From Streptomyces endocoffeicus (lineage in GTDB: Bacteria > Actinomycetota > Actinomycetes > Streptomycetales > Streptomycetaceae): a DNA stretch of 64,000 bases. Numbering within the stretch: position 1 is the first letter of the stretch; each line of letters opens with the position of its first letter. The translations under genes were made by a program, and so were the position numbers. Below are positions 19,456 through 26,041 of this stretch, piece by piece. Below the pieces are notes generated by a model. It searched no databases. It saw nothing but the letters and a program-made list of their open reading frames with translations, and was not told the origin of the DNA. The stretch spans positions 124,001-188,000 of the forward strand of contig NZ_JAERRG010000012.1 of NCBI RefSeq assembly GCF_016741935.1, read 5' to 3'.

Positions 19456-20027
19456 ACCTTCGTCCGGTGGAAGCTCTGGTACGACCGCGAGGGCGTCGGC
19501 CCGCGCTGCCCCTGATAGCGGGAGCCGTAACGGGCGGAACCGTAAGGATGCTCCGCGGGCGACGTCAGCCGGAACATGCACAGCTGCCCGATCTTCATCC
19601 CCGGCCAGAGCTTGATCGGGAGCGTCGCGACATTCGACAGCTCGAGCGTGACATGCCCGGAGAACCCCGGGTCGATGAACCCCGCCGTGGAGTGCGTCAG
19701 CAGCCCCAGCCGCCCCAGACTCGACTTCCCCTCGAGCCGCGAGGCGATGTCGTCCGGCAGCGACACGACCTCGTACGTCGAGGCGAGCACGAACTCCCCC
19801 GGGTGCAGGATGAACGCGTCCTCGCCCTCGGGCTCCACCAGCCGCGTCAGATCGGGCTGCTCCACCGCCGGGTCGATATGCGGATAGCGGTGGTTCTCGA
19901 ACACCCGGAAGAACCGGTCCAGCCTTACATCGATGCTCGACGGCTGCACCATCGCCGGATCGTACGGATCAATCCGCACCCGTCCGGCGTCGATCTCGGC
20001 CCGGATGTCCTTGTCTGAGAGAAGCAC
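19452..20027 (-). CDS. dcd: dCTP deaminase
   Basis: Converts dCTP to dUTP for dTMP synthesis; some actinobacterial forms are bifunctional and go on to dUMP. The 191-residue product begins MLLSDKDIRAEIDAGRV and contains SSIDVRLDRFFRVFENH, the catalytic-region SRLEGKSSLGRLGLLTHST and the GHVTLELSNVATLPIKLWPGM strand pair, all diagnostic. The glutamate in RLEGKSS is the expected catalytic residue. The C-terminal RYQGQRGPTPSRS is the nucleotide-closing tail. It heads a coupled pair with the phosphoribosyltransferase. Confidence 0.95.
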   Translation of the reverse strand: MLLSDKDIRAEIDAGRVRIDPYDPAMVQPSSIDVRLDRFFRVFENHRYPHIDPAVEQPDLTRLVEPEGEDAFILHPGEFVLASTYEVVSLPDDIASRLEGKSSLGRLGLLTHSTAGFIDPGFSGHVTLELSNVATLPIKLWPGMKIGQLCMFRLTSPAEHPYGSARYGSRYQGQRGPTPSRSYQSFHRTKV

Positions 20028-20129
20028 CTGAAGAGGATACGCACATCACAGGTGCCCCACGGTGCGGGCCCGGTCCCACCGGACCGGGCCCGCACCCTGC
20101 GACTTCAACAGCTACCGCTCACCTACCGC

Positions 20130-20294
20130 TCACCGCTTATCGGCTCCCACCGGCACCGCGTGCCGGAGCCGAGCGCAACGCGGACACCGCAGCAACCGGC
20201 CGGGGCCGATGCGATCGACGGTGAGGTGCTGCATCGGGAACGAGGAGGTGCTGAACACATGCCCCTCAGCACAACGGACGACGGTGCGCTCCAT
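20130..20294 (-). CDS. Small zinc-ribbon-like protein (54 aa)
   Basis: Short gene within a longer, meaningless frame. The product begins MERTVVRCAEGHVFSTSSFP and ends with a second pair CPRCARLRHAVPVGADKR, so one cysteine plus histidine and a CxxC pair could bind zinc. A GAAGG ribosome site precedes the ATG. I recognise this as a small conserved Streptomyces protein but know no function. It lies upstream of dcd on the same strand, 102 bp away. Confidence 0.7.
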   Translation of the reverse strand: MERTVVRCAEGHVFSTSSFPMQHLTVDRIGPGRLLRCPRCARLRHAVPVGADKR

Positions 20295-20634
20295 GAGTCC
20301 CTTCCCCAAGAACGTGGACGGCGTGGACGACAAAAGCCACATTAGGGGATCAACCACCCACCGCTCCACGCGGCACTCCGCACCCCCACCGTACGCCCAA
20401 CTCCCGCACCCCAACAGCCGCTTCCACCCCACGGACACCCCCGAAAATCCACCCCAAAACCACACCAAATCCCCCTCAAAACACCCCCGAACCCACCCGA
20501 CCTCACCCCCACCTTGCCGCCACCCCACCCCCGACCGGACCCCGAACAGCACGAAGACCCCACGACGAATGCGCCGGGGGTCAGCCATGGGGTAAAGTGT
20601 CCGACGATGCGGCGCCAGAGATCGGGCGCCTCTC
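20295..20634. other. Gap before tRNA-Gly containing a G-poor tract
   Basis: No credible gene. From about 20385 to 20560 the plus strand is very rich in C and A and almost free of G (runs such as CACCCCCGAAAATCCACCCC). The complementary strand is correspondingly G-rich. The tRNA-Gly promoter must lie near 20590-20630, where the composition returns to normal. Confidence 0.6.
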
Positions 20635-20708
20635 GCGGGTGTAGTTTAATGGTAGAACATGAGCTTCCCAAGCTCAGAGCGCGGGTTCGATTCCCGTCAC
20701 CCGCTCCA
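20635..20708 (+). tRNA. tRNA-Gly (anticodon CCC)
   Basis: A complete cloverleaf: acceptor GCGGGTG/CACCCGC, D arm around GTTTAATGGTAGA, anticodon stem TGAGC/GCTCA with loop TTCCCAA (anticodon CCC), T arm with GGTTCGATTCC, discriminator T and an encoded CCA. The 3' part from 20665 to 20708 is the sequence duplicated elsewhere in the island, so this gene is the integration target and is still intact. Confidence 0.95.
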
Positions 20709-20713
20709 GACAG

Positions 20714-20740
20714 AAGCCCCAGGCCAGCGGCCCGGGGCTT
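20714..20740 (+). terminator. tRNA-Gly terminator
   Basis: AAGCCCC and GGGGCTT arms with an AGGCCAGCGGCCC core, followed by GTTTGTT. Closely similar hairpins follow two of the three extra tRNA 3' fragments, showing that the duplications extend beyond the tRNA. Confidence 0.85.
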
Positions 20741-20770
20741 GTTTGTTGTCTAGACCTCTCTAGGCGTCCC

Positions 20771-20786
20771 GTGCCCGTTGCGTGCC
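20771..20786. repeat. GTGCC-N6-GTGCC direct repeat (possible integrase arm site)
   Basis: Two GTGCC pentamers 11 bp apart in the sequence GTGCCCGTTGCGTGCC, shortly downstream of the intact tRNA. The same arrangement occurs after tRNA fragment 2. One-turn spacing suits a recombinase or accessory factor; this is an inference. Confidence 0.4.
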
Positions 20787-20897
20787 AGATCAGGCGCCGG
20801 GCATGTCGGCCCGTCTCCTCCCAGCCGACGTTCACTCCGTAGTGCACTCGATTGCGATATCAGCGCCGCTGGCAGGCACATCAGGCATGCTGGAGCC

Positions 20898-21227
20898 ATG
20901 AGCAGGTATGCAGCGGCGAAGCCATACGTACTGCCGGAGTCGCTCGCCGAGCTGGCCGGGCCCACCACCGGTGGCGTCACGCTGCCGCGCCACATCGACT
21001 GGGGACCGCACTACATCTACGACCTGGCCGACGAGGCGGACTTCCGGCTGATGTACGAGCGCGTCATCCGCGAGGCCCAGACGCGCGACGACCTCAATGC
21101 GTACCTGCACGCGGCATCGCTGCGCCAGGTATGGCACGACCTGTTCCTGCCCCTCCCGGTCAGGGCCGCTTGGGAAGCGTGCTTCCCTGAACTCCGCGAG
21201 TCCGGCACGACGACAACCGCTGCCTAG
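20898..21227 (+). CDS. Putative antitoxin partner of AbiEii-type nucleotidyltransferase
   Basis: Protein of 109 residues starting MSRYAAAKPYVLPESLAEL, with the start at 20898 set by a GGAG ribosome site. It has no motif I can name and is shorter than classic AbiEi regulators. The next gene starts inside its stop codon (TAGTG overlap), which is the layout of a type IV-like toxin-antitoxin pair, so an antitoxin or regulator role is inferred from position. A truncated second copy is present at 28917. Confidence 0.7.
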   Translation: MSRYAAAKPYVLPESLAELAGPTTGGVTLPRHIDWGPHYIYDLADEADFRLMYERVIREAQTRDDLNAYLHAASLRQVWHDLFLPLPVRAAWEACFPELRESGTTTTAA

Positions 21228-21868
21228 TGGATGAGCTGCACCGCGAGCTGATCCGCATCGGGCTGGACGCGCTCGCCAAGGACTACGGATACGCACTCGC
21301 GGGCGGCTACGCCGTCCAGGCTCACCACATCGTCAACCGAGTCAGCGACGACGTGGACCTCTTCGCACCCTTCGAGAGGGCGAGTCACGAGATGAGCCAG
21401 GCCGCGCAGCGGATCACCGCCGCCTACGAAGCCGCTGGCTACACCGTCGAGCAAGCACATCTGACCCCCACCTACACCAGGTTGAACGTCACGGACACAA
21501 CCTCAGGCACGCAGAGCAAGGTGGAGCTCGTCGCCGAATTCCTCCACCACACACCAGTGGAATCCGACCTCGGCCCGGTACTCCACCGCGACGACGTCGC
21601 CGCAGGCAAGACCAGCGCACTGTTCACCCGAGCCGAGGTCCGCGACGCCATCGACGTCGCAGGGCTGTTGAAGGCCGGCTACACGCGCGAACAGCTCATG
21701 GAACTCGCTGCCCAGAACGACGCCGGCTTCGACCGCCGCATGTTCGCCGACTCACTCGGCCGCATCCAGCGCTACACCGACAAGCAGTTCGCCGCCTACG
21801 ACCTCACCCCTGAGGAGGCCGCGGCGATTCGCGACACCTTCGCTGACTGGCAGCAGCAACTGCTCTGA
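21227..21868 (+). CDS. AbiEii/MNT-type nucleotidyltransferase toxin
   Basis: Protein of 213 residues with the minimal nucleotidyltransferase signature: LAGGYAVQAH followed by VSDDVDLFAP, equivalent to the GG...hSxDxD active site of AbiEii-like toxins. A helical C-terminal domain follows. AbiE toxins act in phage abortive infection and plasmid stability, some by nucleotide addition to tRNA. It starts with GTG at 21227, overlapping the upstream stop by one base. As first cargo after the tRNA, it may stabilise the island. Target unknown. Confidence 0.8.
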   Translation: MDELHRELIRIGLDALAKDYGYALAGGYAVQAHHIVNRVSDDVDLFAPFERASHEMSQAAQRITAAYEAAGYTVEQAHLTPTYTRLNVTDTTSGTQSKVELVAEFLHHTPVESDLGPVLHRDDVAAGKTSALFTRAEVRDAIDVAGLLKAGYTREQLMELAAQNDAGFDRRMFADSLGRIQRYTDKQFAAYDLTPEEAAAIRDTFADWQQQLL

Positions 21869-22209
21869 ACGGTCATCGCCAGCACGATGGTCAATCGGCC
21901 ACGCCTTGTTACGCACCCGGGCCGTCATCAGCAGCACCGAGCCAAGCCCACGCAGCCCAAGAGAACCTACAAGTAAACGCCCAGCAAGCGGCGCGGCGCG
22001 CGGGATGGCGGCGCGGGCCGCCGCTCCTGTCACCGGGCCGCCCGCTCGCGCGCCAGCAGCGGGCGCCTGACTACGGGGAAGAGCGCCGTCGTAGCTGGGG
22101 GTCGGCTCCACGGCTTTACGCACTTCCCCGGTCCGGGTCCCCCGTCAGACAAGATCGCCATGCCCGACCTCAGACCGGGCAGGACACCGCTCAAATCCGC
22201 TCCCCCGAC
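21869..22209. other. Gap after AbiEii gene
   Basis: About 340 bp. No frame shows convincing codon bias or a domain, and no RNA gene or hairpin of note was seen. The composition falls from typical Streptomyces GC at the left to the AT-richer gene at the right. Confidence 0.4.
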
Positions 22210-23112
22210 TTGAGCCACCACCTGAACATGACTTCCGGGGCACGGCGCGCCGTCGCTCTGCCCCAGGCGCTCAAGAGGCGTGTCGCAAATTGGTTACATA
22301 TGCAATATAAGCAACCCCTGCGGGGAATGATTACGGATGTGACGACAGCCCCAAACCAGCAAACGGACTTGCGTAGAGTTTTCTATCAGTGCAGATTGGG
22401 CCAGAGCGACATTGAACGAATGTTCAGTATAGCCTGCGAAGGAATACCATCGCCAGAAATCAAAGTGTCTACCGTTATAGGTAGTACACGATTCTGGGAG
22501 CCCAGCCTGGCAGACCTCGTCGCCGCCGTAAATACAAGTTCGCCAGAAGTGAACGACGACTGGACCAATCTATCCCTGGAAGCGAGCACCATTTCGACCG
22601 AAAGGTCGGTAAGTATCACAATAGACAAGGAGCGCACTGAGCTTAACATAGCTGGGTCAGATGCCACATGGGCTTACGGCCAGGCAGCCAGACTAGAGGG
22701 CTTCCTCCGGGCACGAGGAGCCGTTGATAATTCACCGAAATACGAGACAAAAGTCTCCCTAATTTTCCTATCCTTCCTCGTCGCCGTTTTCGCTTTCTGG
22801 CTCCTAAGTGATAACGATCACGAGACCGTACGGGAGTGCGTGAGGAGGGTCGAAAAATCCAGGCAGAATGAACCGTACACCAACTTGGCTATAGGTTCAC
22901 TTTTCGCCATAGGCGTATTTCTCATCCTCTTTAAGGCGCTGAAACAGAGGGCTTCGCGCGCGCTGTTGCGGGTCAACGGCTCTGTAGCAACAGGATCGTG
23001 GTGGTCGCGGCTTTCTGTTGCAGAGAAAATTGCAGCAGTAGGAGTTCCTGTTGCGACTCTGGCAACTATAGGAACGCTCGTGTCAGCAGCAAACGATGTT
23101 CTGGGAAAGTAA
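22210..23112 (+). CDS. AT-rich membrane protein of unknown function
   Basis: About 300 residues; a TTG at 22210 or an ATG at 22228 could start it. Codon use is far more AT-rich than neighbours (ATA, TTT and AAA codons are frequent), which marks recent acquisition. The N-terminal 170 residues are soluble. Then come three hydrophobic segments: VSLIFLSFLVAVFAFWLLS, LAIGSLFAIGVFLILF and VPVATLATIGTLV. No known family is recognised. It could be a sensor or effector of the mobile region. A perfect terminator follows the stop codon. Confidence 0.65.
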   Translation: MSHHLNMTSGARRAVALPQALKRRVANWLHMQYKQPLRGMITDVTTAPNQQTDLRRVFYQCRLGQSDIERMFSIACEGIPSPEIKVSTVIGSTRFWEPSLADLVAAVNTSSPEVNDDWTNLSLEASTISTERSVSITIDKERTELNIAGSDATWAYGQAARLEGFLRARGAVDNSPKYETKVSLIFLSFLVAVFAFWLLSDNDHETVRECVRRVEKSRQNEPYTNLAIGSLFAIGVFLILFKALKQRASRALLRVNGSVATGSWWSRLSVAEKIAAVGVPVATLATIGTLVSAANDVLGK

Positions 23113-23113
23113 A

Positions 23114-23139
23114 ATCGAGGGCCCCGGAGGGCCCTCGAT
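23114..23139. terminator. Bidirectional terminator after AT-rich membrane protein gene
   Basis: ATCGAGGGCCC (23114-23124) and GGGCCCTCGAT (23129-23139) form a perfect 11-bp stem with a CGGA loop. It starts 2 bp after the stop codon and faces the tiny convergent gene at 23160. Confidence 0.85.
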
Positions 23140-23159
23140 ACTCGGCGTACTCGACTCAA

Positions 23160-23219
23160 CTACCTCTCACGCGCGATCATGAGGATGATCGCAATGATCA
23201 GCAGCGAAATCGGTTCCAT
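23160..23219 (-). CDS. 19-residue single-span membrane peptide
   Basis: A very short frame encoding MEPISLLIIAIILMIARER. A GGGAG ribosome site precedes the ATG with normal spacing. The product is one hydrophobic helix with an acidic residue at the N-terminus and Arg/Glu/Arg at the C-terminus, the look of a genuine small membrane peptide. A shared terminator hairpin beyond its stop supports a transcription unit. Function unknown; it could be a type I toxin-like or small regulatory peptide, but it has no proof of expression. Confidence 0.5.
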   Translation of the reverse strand: MEPISLLIIAIILMIARER

Positions 23220-23574
23220 TCCGGACTCCCTCAAGTCAGGCCCACTAGGGGGCATTGGACGCAGGGAGTCGGCACTGTTGCCAAGTGAAGCCCATTATGC
23301 ACCGATCATGCGGAGCTTGTCCCATGTTTCGTGCAATTTCAGACGCAGTTGAGCTCAGACCGCCACCCCAGCAACTTGCAACATGTGTCCGCGCACTCCG
23401 TGCCATGAGCATCCGCGTGCGCGCCGGGGGACTGAAGGAGGTTGCCCGCACCAGATGCGCACCAGATGGGGCGGCAAACAGCGGTCACTGACGCGCACTG
23501 CCGCGGGCACACCAGCCGCCGTCAGCACTCGTTTACGCTGGTCAGCGGCCTGATCAACGCCGATCACCCTGTGA
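23220..23574. other. Non-coding gap before tRNA fragment 2
   Basis: No convincing gene. Frames present lack Streptomyces codon bias. It includes a repeated CACCAGATG/CGCACCAGATG near 23450-23470. It may be the eroded end of a former integrase or excisionase region, but no such domain could be recognised. Confidence 0.35.
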
Positions 23575-23618
23575 TTCCCAAGCTCAGAGCGCGGGTTCGA
23601 TTCCCGTCACCCGCTCCA
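23575..23618 (+). repeat. tRNA-Gly 3' fragment 2 (att-like site)
   Basis: Identical over 44 bp to the 3' part of the tRNA-Gly gene (20665-20708), from the anticodon loop TTCCCAAGCTC through the T arm to the CCA end. The 5' half is missing, so it is an attachment-site scar and not a tRNA. A tRNA-like terminator follows. Confidence 0.9.
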
Positions 23619-23623
23619 TGCAA

Positions 23624-23650
23624 AAGCCCCAGGCCAGCGGTCTGGGGCTT
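23624..23650 (+). terminator. Copy of the tRNA-Gly terminator
   Basis: AAGCCCCAG and CTGGGGCTT arms then CTTTGT, almost the same as the hairpin behind the intact tRNA. It shows that the duplicated block includes the tRNA terminator. Confidence 0.8.
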
Positions 23651-23679
23651 CTTTGTGACTGCTCCCCTTCACGCCTCCG

Positions 23680-23695
23680 GTGCCCGTTGTGTGCC
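23680..23695. repeat. GTGCC-N6-GTGCC direct repeat, second copy
   Basis: GTGCCCGTTGTGTGCC repeats the element found downstream of the intact tRNA at 20771, again with 11-bp spacing and at a similar distance from the tRNA end. Candidate arm-type recombinase site. Confidence 0.4.
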
Positions 23696-23771
23696 CTGTC
23701 CGAAGCCTTCAGCGGACTTGCGTGGTCGAGGGCTATCGTGGCAGCAGAGACGGCCGAGAGGGAGAGCCGCG

Positions 23772-23993
23772 ATGACCGCAGCCCATGACTACAGCGATCT
23801 GTACGACATCATCGAGCGACTTGAGCCCGAGCAGGTCGAAGAGCTGCGTCGGCACGCCCTGCGCCTGGTGAAGACGCCCCCACCGAGCCGTTTCCGCGTC
23901 CTGCGAAGCTTCGACGGACCGTCGAACGACCTTGGAGCCCGTGCCAAGGACATCTCACGCGAGGAACTCGGCGAGGCCGATGCTGATCGTTGA
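23772..23993 (+). CDS. Putative antitoxin of PIN-domain toxin
   Basis: Protein of 73 residues, MTAAHDYSDLYDIIERL at the start, with a helical N-terminal half (DIIERLEPEQVEELRRHALR) and a flexible Pro/Arg tail. The gene overlaps the PIN toxin gene by 14 bp, which is the usual toxin-antitoxin layout. No VapB DNA-binding fold can be proven by eye; related small proteins in Streptomyces precede PIN genes. A GGGAGAG ribosome site supports the ATG at 23772. Confidence 0.7.
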   Translation: MTAAHDYSDLYDIIERLEPEQVEELRRHALRLVKTPPPSRFRVLRSFDGPSNDLGARAKDISREELGEADADR

Positions 23994-24390
23994 CACCGGC
24001 CCGATCGTCGCCCTACTGAACCGGAACGACCCCGACCATGAGAGTTGTGCCGAGTTACTGGAGTCCCACGACGGCGAGTTGCTGATCACGCCGTATGTGC
24101 TCACCGAAGCCTGCTACCTGCTAGCCAAGTACGTGAGCCCCGATGCGGAGATCAATCTCATCGAAGCCGTGGCCGCGGAGGACCTCATCCAGGTACCCAC
24201 CGAGAGGGCCGATCTCTCCCGCATGGCCGAACTCATGCAGCAGTACCGCGGATTCCCTCTCGGCATCGCCGACGCTTCAGTGATCGCGCTTACCGAGCGC
24301 CTCAAGGCATCCAGTGTCGCCACGCTGGATCACCGCCACTTCCGCGCCATCAAACCCCTCCATGTACCGGCGCTCACGCTCCTGCCGTGA
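23980..24390 (+). CDS. VapC-like PIN-domain ribonuclease toxin
   Basis: Protein of 136 residues. PIN-fold metal ligands are visible: MLIVDTGPIVALLN (first Asp), YVLTEACYLLAK (Glu), and FPLGIADASVIALTE (Asp). VapC toxins cleave tRNA or rRNA and are held by the upstream antitoxin. The ATG at 23980 lies inside the antitoxin gene. Within the island this gives the second att-bounded segment its own toxin-antitoxin pair. Confidence 0.85.
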   Translation: MLIVDTGPIVALLNRNDPDHESCAELLESHDGELLITPYVLTEACYLLAKYVSPDAEINLIEAVAAEDLIQVPTERADLSRMAELMQQYRGFPLGIADASVIALTERLKASSVATLDHRHFRAIKPLHVPALTLLP

Positions 24391-24488
24391 CAGCCGGCCC
24401 GAGCACTGACCACAGGACCGGTGGTTCTCACCGAGAATGTCCGGCCTATACCGGCAGAGGGACTTCAGCACGTCAGTAGGGTGCCGCC

Positions 24489-24749
24489 ATGCAGAAGCTT
24501 CCGGACCACCCGGCGCACCGAGTTGACAGCAGGGAAGCCCTGGTGAGCCATATACGCAGCCTGCGCGACGATCTCCTCACAAGAGGCGATCAATGGGAGA
24601 ACCCCACGCTTGAACGCTACCTGGAGGCACTCGCGGCATGGATGGAAGGCACACCGGACTGGTACCGGGGCTTTGGCCAGGAGATGCCGGCGGACGGTGA
24701 CTGGAAACTCTTCGCCCGTGCGCTGAGTGCGGCAGTCGTGTACGAGTGA
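24489..24749 (+). CDS. DUF7660-family small protein
   Basis: Protein of 86 residues containing WENPTLERYLEALAAWMEG and DWKLFARALSAAVVYE, the conserved core of the DUF7660 proteins common in Streptomyces. It is likely a small soluble helical protein. Function unknown; some such genes sit near toxins or phage genes. It closes the second island segment. Confidence 0.75.
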   Translation: MQKLPDHPAHRVDSREALVSHIRSLRDDLLTRGDQWENPTLERYLEALAAWMEGTPDWYRGFGQEMPADGDWKLFARALSAAVVYE

Positions 24750-24879
24750 CGGAGCTACCGGCGTGCCAGAACGAGCGGTGAACCACGGTCAAGCACGGGC
24801 GACCATCCGTTGCGCCCAAGATCGCCCCTGTGGCCGTTTCCACAGGTCAACGCAATGATCTGTCCCCGCTACCCGGTGA

Positions 24880-24923
24880 TTCCCAAGCTCAGAGCGCGGG
24901 TTCGATTCCCGTCACAGGCTCCA
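24880..24923 (+). repeat. tRNA-Gly 3' fragment 3 (att-like site, mutated)
   Basis: Repeats the tRNA 3' end from TTCCCAAGCTC to CCA, but the acceptor part reads CACAGGCTCCA instead of CACCCGCTCCA, so two bases have changed. The following AAGCCCCAGGCCAGCGGCCC again copies the tRNA terminator, whose right arm ends in GCGTC here and is no longer perfect. Confidence 0.88.
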
Positions 24924-25061
24924 TGCAAAAGCCCCAGGCCAGCGGCCCGGGGCGTCGGAGTCGCGTGGCGGACGAGGCTCGGGCGTGGGCTCAAGCCCAG
25001 CGTCCGCAACAATGGCCAAGATTATGACGATCGCGCAGACCGCCGCCCAGGAGACGCTTCG

Positions 25062-25415
25062 ATGACCGAGCAGTCCTCTGCCCCCGACTGGCCGCTGATC
25101 CCCATGCCGGCGCTCACTCCGGCAGCGCTCCGCGCAGCGGTCGCCCAGATCGCCCCCGCCCAGTTGCCCTCCTTCGTCGAGCACCTCGACCGCGTGGTCG
25201 AACAAGCCGCCACTCAGAGCACCATCGCTCCGCTGCGTACCTTCCTGCTGCGGTGGGGAGAATTCGTCGCCATCCAGCGCTACCCCGCCCGAGCGGCCCG
25301 CCTGCGCGAGCTGGAGACCGTAGCGGAAGAGGCCACTGACCGCGAGGCCCTGCGCTCCGCACTCGCCGAGATGCGACAGATCACAGACCTGGCGCGGCGC
25401 GAGATCTCCGCGTAA
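25062..25415 (+). CDS. DUF6247-family protein (probable antitoxin)
   Basis: Protein of 117 residues starting MTEQSSAPDWPLIPMPALTP, with a helical body including FVEHLDRVVEQAATQ and FLLRWGEFVAIQRYP. This is the DUF6247 family, found in Streptomyces just upstream of small RelE-like genes, which suggests an antitoxin role. Here the downstream partner is broken. The island context supports a decayed toxin-antitoxin module. Confidence 0.75.
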   Translation: MTEQSSAPDWPLIPMPALTPAALRAAVAQIAPAQLPSFVEHLDRVVEQAATQSTIAPLRTFLLRWGEFVAIQRYPARAARLRELETVAEEATDREALRSALAEMRQITDLARREISA

Positions 25416-25674
25416 GCGATAACTGGACCTGGGACTACGACCCCGATGCCGAGCACGTCGTAGGCGGCCTGCCGCACGAAGTCATAGCCGAGGTGGAGCG
25501 CCTGGCTGAGCAACTGACGGTCCTGGGCCGCTGCGCGGTCGACCTCGGCCGCGGAAACCCGCACGGCGGAGGTCCGCGGACACAGGACATTTTCGGAGGA
25601 CGGGCTTCTTCATGTTCCTGGCCCTGGACCGGCTCGAACTTGTTGTGATCAGCCGCGTCACATGGCTCGGCTGA
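25412..25674 (+). pseudogene. Broken RelE-like toxin partner of DUF6247
   Basis: The frame after DUF6247 reads SDNWTWDYDPDAEHVVGGLP then EVIAEVERLAEQLTVLG, the start of the usual RelE-like partner. A start codon is lacking: the expected GTGA overlap is GTAA. Near 25600 the frame shifts; the C-terminal part FFMFLALDRLELVVISRVTW continues in another frame and ends at TGA 25672-25674. The gene is therefore inactive. DUF6247 is left without its toxin. Confidence 0.7.
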
Positions 25675-25683
25675 TCAGCGACT

Positions 25684-26035
25684 ACGGCACCGGCCTGCAT
25701 GCGATCAGCGCGACCTCATGGTCAGCTCGTGGCCGCCGTTGAAGGCGGCACCCCGGGTGGCCGTAGCCGAGTTGGCCACCGCAGGTGAAGGTGTCGCCCG
25801 GCACGCCCGACTGCCGACGACCGGCCCCGCAACGCCTTGAACGTAGCGGCACACATGGTGATCGATCAGCAGTTCGACCGTGACCCAGGCCGGAAGGCAG
25901 GGAGTCGCCGCCGGTCCCGTCGATGCGGATCACGATGTGGAGGTGGACGGCGCCGCGCTCTTGCTGCTCGGCGAGTTCTGACAGTCGGGGCCGACGTACA
26001 GGTCATGCCAGCGTCCCGCCTGCCAGTCCGAAGGC
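25684..26035 (-). pseudogene. Remnant of a RepSA-like replication initiator
   Basis: No intact frame, but pieces in shifted frames on the minus strand resemble actinobacterial integrative-plasmid replication initiators: WHDLYVGPDC, then ELAEQQERGAVHLHIVIRID, then PAWVTVELLIDHHVCRYVQG, then FNGGHELTMRSR. The HxH motif in VHLHIVIR is the RepSA-type rolling-circle region. Loss of frame and length shows decay. It suggests that part of the island came from an integrative conjugative plasmid (pSAM2-like). Confidence 0.55.
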
Positions 26036-26041
26036 CCGCCC

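Noticed and set aside
20342..20671. Minus-strand frame across the tRNA-Gly region
   Set aside because: It overlaps the tRNA gene and a low-complexity G-rich strand; no family resemblance, so it is not a gene.
23255..23491. 78-codon frame before tRNA fragment 2 as an integrase end
   Set aside because: It lacks the tyrosine recombinase motifs and codon bias; no evidence beyond location.
25682..25933. 83-codon minus-strand frame taken as a gene
   Set aside because: Only part of it makes sense, as one of several frames of a decayed RepSA-like sequence.
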